From IMG/VR virus record IMGVR_UViG_3300020051_000035, positions 1 through 40,630 of that record: a stretch of 40,630 nucleotides of DNA. One strand, 5' to 3'. Each line of letters opens with the position of its first letter. The stretch's first letter is position 1. This DNA is from a virus. Shown here in pieces: positions 33,701 through 40,630 of this stretch. Made by a program: the position numbers and the translations under genes. A model generated the notes under the pieces. It saw nothing but the letters and a program-made list of their open reading frames with translations, was not told the DNA's origin and ran no database searches.

Positions 33701-33775
33701 AAACAGAGCAGCCTTGTCCTGTGGAGCCAGAGTGGAGAACTCGGGGTCTTTTTCAACTTCTTCCCACGGGCTCAT
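24737..33775 (-). CDS. Giant (3,012 aa) polyvalent virion protein, probable ejection protein
   Basis: One uninterrupted frame of 3,012 residues. Regions seen, in order: charged helical N-terminus; Gly/Ala-rich hydrophobic segment at about 340-450; low-complexity linker at about 560-730; ParB-like region about 735-830 with GHHRLARAL (G798, H799, H800, R801); zincin-like region about 1080-1180 with H1114-E-x3-H1119 and downstream [15 protein letters not shown]-ribosyltransferase-like region about 1300-1480 with YHGT (H1312), later NIKNPFQ, GYDGAF and QIKSADP; long helical middle part; hydrophobic stretches near 2350-2390, 2685-2710 and 2755-2770. The combination is that of large polyvalent phage proteins that enter the cell with the DNA and act on defence or host targets. 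It lies in the structural operon, coupled (ATGA) to genes on both sides. Individual enzyme activities are inferred. Confidence 0.85.
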   Translation of the reverse strand: MSPWEEVEKDPEFSTLAPQDKAALFDDWHKSTVEEFHKDLDPDQIDSAGMRGFLASGQAKRRELLGEPVAPEQAVKEFDQSLQARSKAQQQALNDYDELEKARFALKDAGLTQQFMSGFGESEAGSAPQEATENKQKEIEAIRSRITPELEKQAKEAREALRGERPAAVLGSDIYTDPSLVLDKEKYRQAIQSTDASPEAKLLALADYNTRRDDFAKKALNTFNTAGEAPKPYFFGAEKVLPEMTSFAKWESEQPPEVRSKRPEDKALDYLRTMQGRPGFQKIVSAIGTGTMQGGADVASQGIGLAAMTTGSDALAKKAGEVEKGSQLMSEVQNLEGDTKGTDVFDVGGVKANAATTLGGLSRLGVGMAPAIGAGVLTGGSLPAAALAAGAQTAGAQFPTTYNAMIEQGKTPEEALSASRGAAVLSGGITAALTALGGYNGVEALVRRGGMEAARSKLKSVLLTGPLKEIAEELPDEQASQIIESSLTNPDKPVSQVVDEFMAKAPDLALQVGLLGGAGEAFSKQGTVPAVPTPAEQQRTPVNSAGLGRTVGEVVAEADALKAKAQQQAVESGSPLLAQAIAENVAAPTPEAQTEETGETAEPSETQEPGAAGQTTEPLSDTEVKATNDQISPTNETPTNQDNATQQEPIQEGVLQERQNRDQSREKTEAGRSDSVQRSAQGQEEVAPTNITNNVALVEQGHVDQHAGESRTPAEGSISDVTTGKMADNKPLSTIDPSVQGVVTLQPEQLAALTPNPAEIEQAIQDNQTPARESMDLNKAGPILVIRQKDGTLKVAQGHHRLARALRDNVPLRVDIQNEATAKPLKSIPDRIKESSLSPRTTYPTLVQDIKNLTGNTASKLQEVADALLPEPMARPTAEKIARRLMEDNAVQREAGAARERAIERKLIGEEKAQRGDERPVSDDKAPVTQGDFVTWQDENGAMREGVLTKASAGRGSLGEPMSEVTLEDSQVVQVPRRELQPLMASSRGNPVQASRAEAIESLRGHLGKEVSVGVSAVDAINGAAELQGDVPGVQKAWVGTSDEFLADEGLRKAFPQVNKAMTSPDSSRFEGLFSGGRAFVFTDNVGIYEGDIELAAQEGMPPGQAAVQRVITHEALVHRGFYALDKPTRQALLRWGEQNIYEGEMDAKAEEYGVGANWRSDVGSREWLMEEIMAKMIERLKAPPKSGPLKQLWDILASLWRKLTGRSREVTLKDIHDVAKLLRTALELAENNVQTRDGMPIRVEVVKPSMAGERGALDAEYMAAVESGDVAKQQAMVDAAAKAAMPDSVVHERMLSSKERRQDKPLLKTYHGTDQEFNTFESGRPTADDWGFFGTIETNRHGSFFAENKTFAETYAKARQGKRVISVFLNIKNPFQFTDAQDILESREFGEEMTADFHMARWLMSLKHQWEAFDGREGVEFTNWLRSKGYDGAFIQEDGHGLVDAEEVQDVWVALDPNQIKSADPITRDANGNVIPLSQRFNTESNDIRFSVRPTYTSPLDQTLANTAKAVRLMRDGPPAVPVNLQEVYQKAQVGKSSAMVSLDDMFAEAKKTHPDLTEAEFGQQVQAMYDDNGAYIEPADSPTAMREAGEKYNVRTQGVPASYVMVLDGAPPNASFRPEVAEKLKRVVEVAQTASGGITESEQPQTQSPAGVNPVHTFTQQSGESHVDAAVQIFDAMESEGVSKEEWVDEITSPAVIRQLGIDNDMMSVLLAEAMRRDAPGAFSAYEVTRERAGRALGSGAMIHNHPRYQHLFVLNGIKKEHQQQANDIAEANADIKTDEVKKIVAESGRTADQELADDAMEAAFREGEEALNKENKTLWSNLKDWITEIGVILQIKAARKAKADKNAAKPSASLAGVVSQARYEELNNLSDDQLDALFAKRQNDISAAAKKMLGKGPKAKANPDARRIATLVNRLSEQLGVPTDITSAVEALTASQDSLKSQFEQSIVDSLVGKVRSAITPKKAPSKNLNSVIKQITRILADNLNLPKATGPTESLGEKAIDAFGRVRNNEQLIREAWEKAREQIRATLAKRATEGLEGLTEEEAADIEQQLDDQLAAIAAEVPAHLWARGQAFSVLRDALAETAFDNNEKIMDNPEGALRAAQGKINEAVEKVGNVDPARWVSNQPYIIAAFNQLVADLRAAKVRSNARRRAAQRAGVFSPAVTQTFNRLLDIARKRSGDKTPLLPENISWGKLFSSSPQSQEAKAKSMMEYMKADPVLSNLTAAEQQELADMFAKQWEAKRTALTEAKVAAVLKRRHATAKGKEAVKGAIPKFIQAINRGELNNDIIAQDIAEKFGFQKLTDDENKKLETLAKELQQPDIPVHERRAKTDEIVKIIARKTGLSTAEILSAWWVTSVLSGPRTIFTIGMAFLSGGFEVFTHAMATVINAHLQGRRSEGTDAAMQSITNYFKSYPRAVQLAWQYVRTGDKNLLADSDPAFMQFFDTGRNNPQSIGWRMTQSKNPATRTLGRFMHFFEKMLTAGDLFNSTITRHGMLPVAQFLNSKTYEKARVASETDLANYRKKALNTWWGDEEPKTWQQQALVTRQAIDLMEAVLSKYANVLEDANFVAAQGAMTLNPEGLGGGIYNIIRGASNRAESFSAKYVKYTGNLKAEKEGLVKMKAQQAIAVLTHFATHQMLNVVGLRFARFGSNKLNQTLGFIPLLGLARLFEKDYAGQVKNQAIIKNQVISAAIAMAGIVILKAIADEPDDDKRGWGWQGSWAGLTSAKIKQLMAAGLKPNSISFNGHVFNYANWPVSSLFAAIGAMADRIKYDPEDWKKTTDSEIVATVAWAAGSSFADTTALSQLMEIFGSNIHSHDPVDASIKKVSKVLGNYTGGFIPRIFKEVDLGAFGTYGGTVGSGKLRKYEGWENFAKEIPIYRRYVGGPLLDIFGKQVEVSRTPWSREYQAQPEAREYRLLGQLGSNGLWLTPADPANRRVGRGKRSREMTDAEQKRFVTFVGNNYRDLVLKHGERLTKMPHENAKELMGKLSAAARDRAERAALVAPATQP
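31717..31848 (-). CDS. Nested 43-residue basic phage protein inside the giant gene
   Basis: A complete small gene read in a different frame on the same strand as the giant gene. It encodes [20 protein letters not shown] followed by [22 protein letters not shown], ending in K. This is the layout of a small protein family common in tailed phages (MPL-x-K...SKK...SKN-x3-E...G-x-P-x-KQAVAIA...KAKK). It lies opposite no folded domain: in the giant protein the same DNA encodes residues about 643-686 of a Q/N/T/E-rich linker. ATG 31848 has no Shine-Dalgarno, like most starts here. Function unknown; usually found near virion genes. Confidence 0.72.
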   Translation of the reverse strand: MPLSKSPSKKAFSKNVKTEIKAGKKPKQAVAIAYSVQRKAKKK

Positions 33776-34725
33776 GGCTGTGTGACTTTAGGTTTGATGA
33801 TGCCATAACGCTCAGCCAAAACTTGCACTTTCGATTTGGTCGGGGTGCTGGATGCTGCCGGTTTTGCACCGGGGACGACGGGGGATGCCACAGGTGCTTG
33901 TGGGAAGAACACTCCACGGAGTTTGTCTATGTCCTCTTTCACTTTGAGCATGTCACGGGGTTTACCGATCACATCCTCTTCAGCTTTCATGTCATCGAAA
34001 TACTTGGACACGGCCTTGCGATAGCCCAGCTCATCAAGATTGTCCTTTTTGGATTTACCGTGAGTCTGGATGGCCGACTGAGCCATCAGAGGAGTCCACC
34101 GTTGCTGACTTTCAACGATGTCGAAGGGCACCCCGTGTTTGATAAGATCCACCTTGAGATTGTCATTCATCTCGTCGGCCTGCGCGAGGTCATGTGCTTG
34201 GGTGGCATCTCCGGTGACTTGGAAGTGCTTGTCAAAATACTGCCGGGCAATTGGGCTCTTGAGGCTCTTGCGGAAGTGGGGGGCCAGTGTCTGCTGGGCA
34301 GGCGATGCCATCTTGGCCAACTGGGCATACCGGCCAAACGCCGGGGACTGCACCAGTCCCGGAAACTGCTGAATGACCTGATTGGCAGGCACTCCCGAGT
34401 TCAATGCTTCGTTGGCCTGATCCTCCACGTCCTGCACCTGTTCAAGTCGAGCCACTTTGCGCTTGTCCTGACCCAGTTTCTCACGCTGGGCAGCCAGTTG
34501 CTGGTTGATCTGGTCTTCCTGAAGCACCATGTTGTCCTGTTGCCGGGCATAGCCGCTGTACGCAAGACTGTTGCGCTCCGCAGCCGGGAGCTGGTTCATG
34601 CGGAAATACGGTTTGACGTTCGGATCTTGATAGGTCTGGGCGTCAGGACTGCGGTATGGCTCCAGAGCACGGCGTGCTCCATAACCGAACTCACGCATTG
34701 CAGGACTGGTGGCTGGGGGTGGCAT
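33772..34725 (-). CDS. Internal virion-associated hypothetical protein
   Basis: A 317-residue soluble protein, largely helical and rich in Gln, with a Pro/Ala/Ser-rich stretch near the end (FFPQAPVASPVVPGAKPAAS). It has no signature. It precedes the giant gene in one operon and overlaps it as ATGA. A partner internal-core protein or chaperone for the giant protein is likely from position only. Confidence 0.6.
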   Translation of the reverse strand: MPPPATSPAMREFGYGARRALEPYRSPDAQTYQDPNVKPYFRMNQLPAAERNSLAYSGYARQQDNMVLQEDQINQQLAAQREKLGQDKRKVARLEQVQDVEDQANEALNSGVPANQVIQQFPGLVQSPAFGRYAQLAKMASPAQQTLAPHFRKSLKSPIARQYFDKHFQVTGDATQAHDLAQADEMNDNLKVDLIKHGVPFDIVESQQRWTPLMAQSAIQTHGKSKKDNLDELGYRKAVSKYFDDMKAEEDVIGKPRDMLKVKEDIDKLRGVFFPQAPVASPVVPGAKPAASSTPTKSKVQVLAERYGIIKPKVTQP

Positions 34726-34734
34726 AATGTGGGA

Positions 34735-35709
34735 TCAATAGTCAGCGCCGGTCCAGCCGTAGTAGCCTGCATACCCCCACTGCTGCACATTGGTGGGCGT
34801 CATGGCCCCGGCACGGAACGAACGCGCTTCATTGTTGAGCCAGTAGAGAGCACGGTCAAACTTCATCTGTGCTTTCTCGTCGTCCGAGGAGTTCAAATAC
34901 TTCAGGTGCCAGAACCCTTCACGGAGAGCGCCAATGTTGCCTGGGATCACCCAATCGGTCTCGTTGACCATCTTGCGGAACCGGCGCTGGCACAGAATGC
35001 GGATGGTCTTTTCAGCCACACCGGTCTGGTAGCGGGAGTAGATAGGGATGGTCTCCCATGGCAGATACTGACCAATCTGGGTGGCCGTGCCATCGACCAG
35101 ATAAGAGAGTGTCCATGACCCTTTCAGGTTGGCTGGAGCCTGGATGCCTGTGACTTTGGAAAAAAGCTGGGACGTGGTGGTCGGGGTGTCAGCAGAAGGG
35201 AAAGCACTCGTCAGGTTGATGCCTTCCACTCCCGTGGTCAGATCATAGATGGGCTGGTTGGAGCCGTTCTGACCGAACAGACGAAACACTTTCGCCGCGT
35301 CCGCTGCATTGCTCAAGGTGACTCGGAGGTTGGTGGCAACACCTTCAGGAATGTCGGTCTGGGTGACAAACCCATCCCCCATCTCCATCAGAATGCCTGT
35401 CCAGTTGAGGGTGTCCTTCAAGTTGCCAGGGCCGTTCTCCTGATATTGGTGAAACTGGGTGAAAGTCATGCCCGGCACCCGGTTGTACGTCATGGCCATG
35501 ACCGAGAAAGCCTCGGGCGGCAGGGTGATGTAGCCAGCCGACGAATCAAAAGTGACGTGGACCACTGAGCCCTTCCATTTTCCAGATTCTATGAGCTTGG
35601 AACAGATCTCGTTGAGCATGTACAGGAACATCGGGCTGTTCCGGTCAGATGGATCAGCCAGTTGCCACAATTGATCCCGCGCTTCCGCTACTGTCAGGCG
35701 AGTGTTCAT
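34735..35709 (-). CDS. Putative head-tail adaptor/neck virion protein
   Basis: A 324-residue protein with mixed strands and helices (VVHVTFDSSAGYITLPPEAFS, WTLSYLVDGTATQIGQYLPW, then RILCQRRFRKMVNETDW). Comparable proteins of about 200-350 residues between portal-like and tail genes often form the neck or tail-tube gatekeeper of podoviruses, and I read it so tentatively. No certain family match. The start overlaps the preceding proline/glycine-rich gene as ATGA. Confidence 0.55.
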   Translation of the reverse strand: MNTRLTVAEARDQLWQLADPSDRNSPMFLYMLNEICSKLIESGKWKGSVVHVTFDSSAGYITLPPEAFSVMAMTYNRVPGMTFTQFHQYQENGPGNLKDTLNWTGILMEMGDGFVTQTDIPEGVATNLRVTLSNAADAAKVFRLFGQNGSNQPIYDLTTGVEGINLTSAFPSADTPTTTSQLFSKVTGIQAPANLKGSWTLSYLVDGTATQIGQYLPWETIPIYSRYQTGVAEKTIRILCQRRFRKMVNETDWVIPGNIGALREGFWHLKYLNSSDDEKAQMKFDRALYWLNNEARSFRAGAMTPTNVQQWGYAGYYGWTGADY

Positions 35710-37175
35710 GCTTTCGAGGAGCGTGGGATTTTACCCCCTCGGGCGATGGCACGGTATTGCTCAGCGTCGTCCTGCCCAAGTGGTTCGGTGCTGGCTGCGA
35801 TCCTTTTAGGGTTCAGATAATCCGCCCCCGCCTGAGCAGCGCCAGGGCCATACTTGGTGGCCTGCACAGCACTCTGATCGTTGGTCCACTGCTTGATTGG
35901 AACCGTTGCGCCGGTCAGCGGATCTTCCATAGTGCCACCAGCGGGTGGGCTGCTGCCATATGTGGCTGTGGCTGTGCCATACGGGTTCACTTTGACCGCA
36001 CGCCGTGGCTGCGGGTTCATCTCATCGGCTGTCGGGCTCTCGTTGGGATCAGTGAACATCACTGGGGCCTCACCGCGGGCAAAGTCTCTCCGGGCTGCGA
36101 TTTCATCAGCCATTGGCTGCAACTGGGACCGGGCATAATCCTGCTGGATGTCCTTGTTCTGGATGATGTCGCCTGCCGGGTTCATCACATACCCCTGCTC
36201 CATGTTGTCCCGGTTGTACCCGTTGCGGATGTTGTCGAAAGTGCCCGCTGCTTTAGCTTGTGCCACATTGTCTGCACGGGTCATGTATGGGTTGGCCGAA
36301 ACACGGTTGCTGACAGGCTGTGGAGACGGCCTGCTCTGTGCTGCCGATTCTGCTGCGGACTGTCCCCAGCCGGAATCTGTGATGCCTTGGTACCTGGGTG
36401 CTGCCTGCCCTGAATTGTCATTCCCCATAGGAGAAGGCATCGGAGGAGGTTTTGCTGCACGGTTGATTATTGGCAACGGCACTTTCAAAAGGTTCGGATC
36501 TTCAGGCTTGGGCTGCGGAGTTGGCCCGCCGCTGCTGCCCCCACCTTCACCGGGGTCTCCTCCCCCCTCATCTGTTGGTTCTTCGGGCGGGGCTTCATCG
36601 CTGCCAGGCTCATCATTGCCGCCGCTGCCAGGGACTGCTGGGGCTGCCGCGCCGCCCCCGCCCTTGGGTGCTGGCTTGTTGGCCCATTCTTGGTTGTCGA
36701 GAGTGCGGCCAGCTACGGGCCGTGGGGGTGCCGGATTGCCACGATCTTCAAGATCTCTGGGTGCTGCCTTTTCAGCAAAAGCCATGCTGTCTGCCGAAGG
36801 CGCACCGGGTGGTAATGACGGGGCAACTGGTGCCACTGGCCCTGCTGGCTGTGCATAGGGGTTCTTGTCGGAAAGGTGGGTCTTGAACCCACGGTTTTCC
36901 CATGTATCGAGCATCCGCCCACCAGCGTTGCCTACGAGCTCCCCAGCCTTGCGTGCTTCACTGGCATAATCCTCAATGGCTTTGGGTGAGCCATCATAAG
37001 CTTGTCTGGCGTAATGCTCGTTGAGACCACCAAACCCGCGAGAAGGAGCACGGTCTGGAGAAAAGCCTATGGTCTTCCTCTGGCCCATTGCGTTGACTTG
37101 CTGGCCTTTAGGGTTTACCCCCCAGTCACTGTAAGGATCATAACTTTGAGCGCGGGTGCGTGCCATAACCAGCAT
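35706..37175 (-). CDS. Proline/glycine-rich virion protein
   Basis: A 489-residue, largely disordered protein with long Pro-, Gly-, Ala- and Glu-rich runs in the middle (residues about 105-240) and many short NPY/GxxG repeats elsewhere. A second Met three codons on (37166) is an alternative start. It probably serves as an extended linker, a fibre or an internal core protein. It is the first gene after the methyltransferase and is preceded by a hairpin at 37180-37200 four bases before the start. The exact role is unknown. Confidence 0.6.
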   Translation of the reverse strand: MLVMARTRAQSYDPYSDWGVNPKGQQVNAMGQRKTIGFSPDRAPSRGFGGLNEHYARQAYDGSPKAIEDYASEARKAGELVGNAGGRMLDTWENRGFKTHLSDKNPYAQPAGPVAPVAPSLPPGAPSADSMAFAEKAAPRDLEDRGNPAPPRPVAGRTLDNQEWANKPAPKGGGGAAAPAVPGSGGNDEPGSDEAPPEEPTDEGGGDPGEGGGSSGGPTPQPKPEDPNLLKVPLPIINRAAKPPPMPSPMGNDNSGQAAPRYQGITDSGWGQSAAESAAQSRPSPQPVSNRVSANPYMTRADNVAQAKAAGTFDNIRNGYNRDNMEQGYVMNPAGDIIQNKDIQQDYARSQLQPMADEIAARRDFARGEAPVMFTDPNESPTADEMNPQPRRAVKVNPYGTATATYGSSPPAGGTMEDPLTGATVPIKQWTNDQSAVQATKYGPGAAQAGADYLNPKRIAASTEPLGQDDAEQYRAIARGGKIPRSSKA

Positions 37176-37235
37176 GGTCTGTCAAATCTCATTTTTGACA
37201 ATGACAAACTGGCAAAGCGTCAAGGTGATATTTTG
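37176..37235 (-). promoter_or_regulatory. Control region with hairpin before the proline/glycine-rich gene
   Basis: The 60-base gap has a perfect 7-pair inverted repeat (TGTCAAA at 37180-37186 and TTTGACA at 37194-37200) that starts four bases from the ATG at 37175, tandem TGACAA at 37196-37201 and 37202-37207, and CGTCAAG on the plus strand at 37217-37223 (CTTGACG on the coding strand). This could be a promoter-operator or a translation-control hairpin. Confidence 0.45.
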
Positions 37236-37802
37236 CTATCTCTTCTCCACGATGACCTGCTGACCGATGTGCAGCACCTTCAATTCCTTCTCAAAAATCA
37301 GCAGGAACGAGTCAATGGCCAGCTTGGGCGCATCGACTCGGGGCAGGTCATTGATGTGCCACATGTAGTCGTCAAAAATCATGATGCCGCCCTTTTTCAG
37401 CGCCACCCATGACCGGCAGGCATCCTTCATCGTGGCTGCCGCCGAGTGCCAGCCGTCGATGTAGATGAAATCACATCCGGGGGGTGACGACAGGACAAGC
37501 TCATCACTGGGCATTCGATGAATTATGATTTTCTCCCGGCACCCCAGAATGCCGATGTTCTTCTGGAACCGTTCTTCCGTTCCTGGCATCACCCATGGGT
37601 CCACACAGATGAGCCGCGAGTCCGGGTGGGTGAGAATGTTCTGGACGAAGAAGCACGAAGACCGGCCTTCACATGAGCCGATCTCCAGCGCCAGCGCGGG
37701 ATGTCCGATGAACCTGCCCAGATGCTTCATCCAGTTGGTGTAGTGGTGGCAGGCCCAGTCATTGGTCCACTCAGGGGTCTGGGGCGGTGGTGTTTCGTTC
37801 AT
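37236..37802 (-). CDS. SAM-dependent methyltransferase (Methyltransf_24-like)
   Basis: A 188-residue class I methyltransferase with ALEIGSCEGRSS as the SAM-binding motif, LICVDPW as motif II, and CDFIYIDGWHS followed by LKKGGIMIFDDYMWH, the pattern of Methyltransf_24 enzymes that act on sugars or small molecules. Start 37802 is preferred since the extra N-terminal residues upstream are a shadow of the previous gene; the overlap with that gene is 32 bases. It sits with two glycosyltransferases inside the virion operon, so a role in making or decorating a glycan is likely. Confidence 0.88.
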   Translation of the reverse strand: MNETPPPQTPEWTNDWACHHYTNWMKHLGRFIGHPALALEIGSCEGRSSCFFVQNILTHPDSRLICVDPWVMPGTEERFQKNIGILGCREKIIIHRMPSDELVLSSPPGCDFIYIDGWHSAAATMKDACRSWVALKKGGIMIFDDYMWHINDLPRVDAPKLAIDSFLLIFEKELKVLHIGQQVIVEKR

Positions 37803-38388
37803 GATTTTGGACGGATTCTCTGAGCCATTGGAGCTTGTTTGACTGGCTGGCGGCGTGGACCGCGAAAGTCCGGGCTGGCGGGTTGATGCCGCACCAGTTG
37901 AAGCGGGTGGAGAGACGGGCAATCACCAGAGGCTGCTTGCTGATGGCCTCGTTGAAAAACTTCTCGTCTGCCACAGGGTTTTCGCCATACCTGTCAGCCT
38001 GAAGCAACATGGATTCTTTCACAGCTTCTTGCATCCTCTCGTTGCCACAATCAGCGCCGACCAAGGATGTGTTGATGGCATGCCCAATCTCCACGACCGT
38101 CCCCCAATATCTCTCTTTGTTGATGGGAGAGTTGTCCGGGTTGCCAAAGATCACAAGCCCATCCGGCACCGGCAAGATGCAAGACTGCAAAAACCACAGA
38201 TCCGCATCCACCAACCACGTGGGGCCACCAAACCATTGCCACGCCTCCAACTTCATCCGATGTGCTGCAAACCTTGTGTCTGCCGCCAGCAATTCCACCG
38301 CTTTGATGTTGGTAAACCGCAGCACCCGGTCACGGCATTCTTCAGCCATCTCCTTGATGTCCGGGGTGTAAACAATGAACGCTTTCAT
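37771..38388 (-). CDS. Glycosyltransferase-like protein
   Basis: A 205-residue protein that begins with a strand KAFIVYTPDI and has PTWLVDADLWFLQS (D-x-D) after it, like GT8-type nucleotide-sugar transferases. A later segment has NTSLVGADCG and VADEKFFNEAI, also in keeping. It resembles the following protein at 38385 in the D-x-D-LW-x-L segment, so the two are probably related. Its start overlaps the stop of that gene (ATGA). Sugar donor and acceptor are not shown. Confidence 0.7.
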   Translation of the reverse strand: MKAFIVYTPDIKEMAEECRDRVLRFTNIKAVELLAADTRFAAHRMKLEAWQWFGGPTWLVDADLWFLQSCILPVPDGLVIFGNPDNSPINKERYWGTVVEIGHAINTSLVGADCGNERMQEAVKESMLLQADRYGENPVADEKFFNEAISKQPLVIARLSTRFNWCGINPPARTFAVHAASQSNKLQWLRESVQNHERNTTAPDP

Positions 38389-39119
38389 CGCTGGTCGAAG
38401 ATCATGTTGTGGTTGTTGAACGCAGCTTCCTCCAGCATGGGGCCGGTGGTGCGCTCAAACACGGCTGCCTGTTGCTTCAGGGCTCTCAGTTTCCGTTTCA
38501 AAGGCTCCCCGGCTGCGTGCAGCCCCACGATCTCACGGGGGATGCATGGGGACTGCCCCCAGTCGGCGGACTTCATGTAGAAGTTGAACTTCTCAGGCAT
38601 CATCGCCTGGCCGATGTTCAGATTCTGCACCGCCTTGTTGAGGTAAAACTGGTCGGTCTCATCCACGGGTACCGGGAGTTTCTTGCGCAGCACCATCTGT
38701 CGCAGCCTGCGGGCCTCCTTGAACACTTCACGGTGCGGTGGGAAGGCAAGGTTGAGCCCGATCAGCCCGCTGTTGAAATACCTCAACTTTTGCATCTGGT
38801 GCCTGCCACAGTCAGTGTGTGGAAACGCGTGCATGTTGAACACGGCCCTGTCGTTGACCGCCATCCACGTGTACGGGCTCCAGTTCCGCAAGGGGTCCAC
38901 GGGGCGCAGCAGCCACAGGTCCACATCAAAGAACACAATGCGGGTCCGTGGGCAATGACGGTCCAGCTCCAGTTTGGCCTTGAACCCGTCCTCATCCTTG
39001 CACCGGATGACCTTCACCGGCAGCCCCGTGTGCTTCTTGAACCGGGCCACGGCTTCTTTCTCCAAATGCTTGTATGCTGGTGTCACCACAGTGACCCCGA
39101 TCATCGGCGGCAACTTCAT
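38385..39119 (-). CDS. Glycosyltransferase-like protein (GT8-like)
   Basis: A 244-residue protein: N-terminal strand TVVTPAYKHLEKEAVARFKK, then TRIVFFDVDLWLLRPVD with the D-x-D metal site, and RYFNSGLIGLNL, DQFYLNKAV and later HAAGE. This is the general GT-A/GT8 pattern (DxD, NSG, D..xN, HxxG). A longer frame from TTG 39158 exists, but ATG 39119 is preferred. The first enzyme of the embedded glycan set, it starts 14 bases after the small virion gene. Confidence 0.75.
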   Translation of the reverse strand: MKLPPMIGVTVVTPAYKHLEKEAVARFKKHTGLPVKVIRCKDEDGFKAKLELDRHCPRTRIVFFDVDLWLLRPVDPLRNWSPYTWMAVNDRAVFNMHAFPHTDCGRHQMQKLRYFNSGLIGLNLAFPPHREVFKEARRLRQMVLRKKLPVPVDETDQFYLNKAVQNLNIGQAMMPEKFNFYMKSADWGQSPCIPREIVGLHAAGEPLKRKLRALKQQAAVFERTTGPMLEEAAFNNHNMIFDQR

Positions 39120-39132
39120 AATATAGTTGACG

Positions 39133-39309
39133 CTACAGCACGTACGAAAAGTTGTCAAACTTTACCACCGGGCTGCTCTGCTCCGCAATCATGGTGCTTC
39201 CCGTGTTCGGATCACGGTAGGTCTGAACATTGTCCTGACCCCACAGCCACGGCTGGTTGAAAAAGGGGGTGTCCCCTTGAAAAGACCCTGCTTGTGTGGT
39301 GATGGGCAT
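39133..39309 (-). CDS. 58-residue small virion-operon protein
   Basis: A complete small frame that starts at ATG 39309 three bases after the stop of the previous gene and ends at TAG 39133. It begins MPITTQAGSF and contains NQPWLWGQDNVQTYRDPN and SPVVKFDNFSYVL, an ordered-looking, aromatic-rich sequence with no signal peptide. The tight spacing suggests translation coupled with the virion protein before it. No family recognised. Confidence 0.65.
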   Translation of the reverse strand: MPITTQAGSFQGDTPFFNQPWLWGQDNVQTYRDPNTGSTMIAEQSSPVVKFDNFSYVL

Positions 39310-39312
39310 GGC

Positions 39313-40113
39313 TCAGTTCTGGATTTTTGCTGGCCTGAACGGAGGGTAGATGGTGATGCGCTCACGCAGATACAAGCCCCCCACGGGCTGGCACTGATCC
39401 TCAAGGATGAACGGGGACCAGTCAAGGAAGTTGGTGGCCGGGAAGACCTGCCGGGATATGTTGCCAGTGGTTGGCACATTGATGGTGCCCTGGCCTTCGA
39501 CCACGTTGGCCCCTGGCACATTCTCATCGAGCACCACCAGCGGGTGCAGGCAGCGCGGGAAGCTGATGGTCATGCCCAGATAGTGCCCGCTGATCTCCGT
39601 GGGGATTGGCTGGGGGTGAATCAACGCCTGACCGTCAAAAGGAGTGGGCGCAAGGAACTGCTCAATCTTGATCACACTGTTCACGCTCGGGGTGGGGCGG
39701 AACTTGTATCGTGGAAAATACCGGGGGGCGGTCACCACTTCTGTGCCCGTGTTGACCGCCTGCGGGAACGTCGTGGTGCTGACAATCTTGAGTGTTTCGA
39801 GCACCGGGGGCCACGGATAGTACCGGGTCGAGTAGCTGGTGCGGAACGGGGTGTTCTTTTCCTGGGCGGTTTTGTCCTTGCCAAAGTGCAGCCAGATGTC
39901 CCCACCTTCCTGCGTGGCACTGATGTAAACATAGCTGCCAAACCCGCACTCGTTGACACGTGGGTTGGTGATGGAACTGCTGATCCTGTTGTATGGCAGC
40001 CCGATGGTGGGCATTGAGTCAGGGTTGAGCTGGTTGCCGTCCACCTTGACCTTGAAGCTCACCTCTGCCGGGTTCGGCGTCGTCTCGACTAGGAAATTGA
40101 GTTCAACGGGCAT
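39313..40113 (-). CDS. Virion structural protein (hypothetical)
   Basis: A 266-residue protein with many beta strands and Pro, Val, Thr and Tyr residues, as in tail or capsid-surface proteins (AEVSFKVKVDGNQLN, FGSYVYISATQEGGDIWLHF, VLDENVPGANVV). Start ATG 40113 is chosen because it follows the previous stop by four bases; 45 further bases upstream overlap that gene. A role as a virion component is suggested by the operon; no family is assigned. Confidence 0.6.
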   Translation of the reverse strand: MPVELNFLVETTPNPAEVSFKVKVDGNQLNPDSMPTIGLPYNRISSSITNPRVNECGFGSYVYISATQEGGDIWLHFGKDKTAQEKNTPFRTSYSTRYYPWPPVLETLKIVSTTTFPQAVNTGTEVVTAPRYFPRYKFRPTPSVNSVIKIEQFLAPTPFDGQALIHPQPIPTEISGHYLGMTISFPRCLHPLVVLDENVPGANVVEGQGTINVPTTGNISRQVFPATNFLDWSPFILEDQCQPVGGLYLRERITIYPPFRPAKIQN

Positions 40114-40117
40114 GGCA

Positions 40118-40630
40118 TCAAAGGGACGGTGCCATGTTGCAGAACCCGACGACATCATACTTCCGGTAATAGAGCGTCAGGGTTGGTCCAACGACGGCAT
40201 CCGTCGTGCAGGTGAAAGCCCACAGAGCCTCATACCATGTGGCCTGCCGGAGCGCGGCATGGGCCAATTCGTCAGACGTGGTGCTGGAAAGAGTGCCAAT
40301 GACACTGCCTGGGATGGCCCCGGTGGAATATGATGGGGGTGTCACAACCGGATTGGTGAATGTGATGCCTGAAACTGTGGGCACCTGAAGTGTGGTCCCA
40401 TTCAGCGGTGAGCCACTTGAATATGCCAGGTTGGTGTCTGCCGAGAAGATGTCCCGGTACCAGCCCGAGTTGACTGTCAACAGCTTGAGGTCTGCATCAC
40501 TGATGGCTGTGACGGTGACGGTCAAAGAACCGATGGAGGCTGTTGCGTTGGCCGACATCACAAAAACGGTGCCCGATGTGATGGAAAGAACCGTCGCGCC
40601 TGTGGGGACTCCTGCACCAAACACCATGGA
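40118..40630 (-). CDS. Virion protein, 3' part (start outside window)
   Basis: The frame is open to the right edge, so the gene begins beyond the window; at least 170 residues are visible. The first part (GAGVPTGATVLSIT, then SANATASIGSLTVTVTAIS) has the beta-rich, Gly/Thr/Val-rich pattern of repeat domains in phage structural proteins. The C-terminal part is more globular (AHAALRQATWYEALWAF, then TLTLYYRKYDVVGFC). It is the first visible gene of the leftward structural operon. Confidence 0.65.
   Translation of the reverse strand, partial: SMVFGAGVPTGATVLSITSGTVFVMSANATASIGSLTVTVTAISDADLKLLTVNSGWYRDIFSADTNLAYSSGSPLNGTTLQVPTVSGITFTNPVVTPPSYSTGAIPGSVIGTLSSTTSDELAHAALRQATWYEALWAFTCTTDAVVGPTLTLYYRKYDVVGFCNMAPSL

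Noticed and set aside
33721-35118. A 465-codon plus-strand frame opposite three minus-strand genes.
   Set aside because: It crosses several gene borders on the other strand without respect to them and shows no recognisable domain.
36876-36892. A tRNA T-arm-like sequence (GTGGG-TTCAAGA-CCCAC on the minus strand), which could be a tRNA fragment or attachment site.
   Set aside because: It lies within the coding frame of the virion gene 35706-37175, no acceptor, D- or anticodon arm can be built around it, and no integrase is present; chance is the simplest reading.
1-40630. CRISPR arrays, tRNA genes, insertion sequences and terminal repeats.
   Set aside because: No regularly spaced repeats, cloverleaf candidates or transposase motifs were seen, and the two window ends do not match each other.

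Overview
The window is a 40.6 kb piece of a tailed double-stranded DNA phage genome (Caudoviricetes). It is cut inside a gene at both ends: a DNA polymerase on the left and a virion protein on the right. The evidence for a phage is direct. There is a large terminase with Walker and nuclease motifs, a 755-residue portal-like protein, a scaffold-like and a capsid-like gene in the usual order, a tail-fibre module, a lysis cassette and a phage-type replication set. I see no tape measure, sheath or long-tail genes. The 3,012-residue protein in the structural operon looks like an internal (ejection) virion protein, so a podovirus-like particle is the best guess. No integrase, repressor, tRNA, CRISPR array or insertion sequence was found. 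The DNA is fairly GC-rich (about 55-60 % by eye), with several small AT-richer genes. Very few starts have a Shine-Dalgarno sequence, and many genes are linked by ATGA stop/start overlaps. The host cannot be named from this sequence; a GC-rich lineage with weak Shine-Dalgarno use is an inference.

Layout: (1) 1-6331, plus strand, is the replication module: family A DNA polymerase, orphan DNA methyltransferase, DnaQ-like exonuclease, VRR-NUC nuclease, SNF2 helicase, DUF3310 protein and small zinc proteins. (2) 6338-15950, minus strand and transcribed right to left, is the head, tail-fibre and lysis region: portal, a small protein, scaffold, terminator, structured leader, capsid, terminator, acidic protein, tail-fibre pieces, arabinofuranosidase-like adhesin, XhlA-like membrane protein, alpha/beta hydrolase, lipoprotein, endolysin. 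(3) 15951-16048 is a divergent control region. (4) 16049-18234, plus strand, holds a zinc/HTH protein (possible small terminase) and the large terminase. (5) 18223-19167, minus strand, has three small genes. (6) 19217-23494, plus strand, is a coupled cluster with a methyltransferase, three glycosyltransferase-like proteins and small unknown genes, ended by a strong terminator and followed by a homing-endonuclease-like gene. (7) 24165-40630, minus strand, is the second structural operon: virion proteins, an embedded methyltransferase and two glycosyltransferases, a proline/glycine-rich protein, two further virion proteins, the giant polyvalent protein and a cysteine-rich protein.

How the parts work together: the left module would copy and process the genome; terminase, portal, scaffold and capsid make and fill the head; the fibre and adhesin proteins bind the cell; the lysis cassette opens it. 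The giant protein combines membrane-active segments with ParB-like, zincin-like and ADP-ribosyltransferase-like regions, which fits a protein injected with the DNA to act on host defence or host machinery. The most notable observation is a 43-codon gene of a familiar small phage family, nested out of frame inside the disordered linker of that giant protein. Other points of interest are a polymerase with Leu at the 762 position and a four-cysteine insertion next to motif A, a capsid gene bracketed by two terminators, a serine hydrolase in the lysis cassette, and two separate sets of sugar- and methyl-transferring enzymes.
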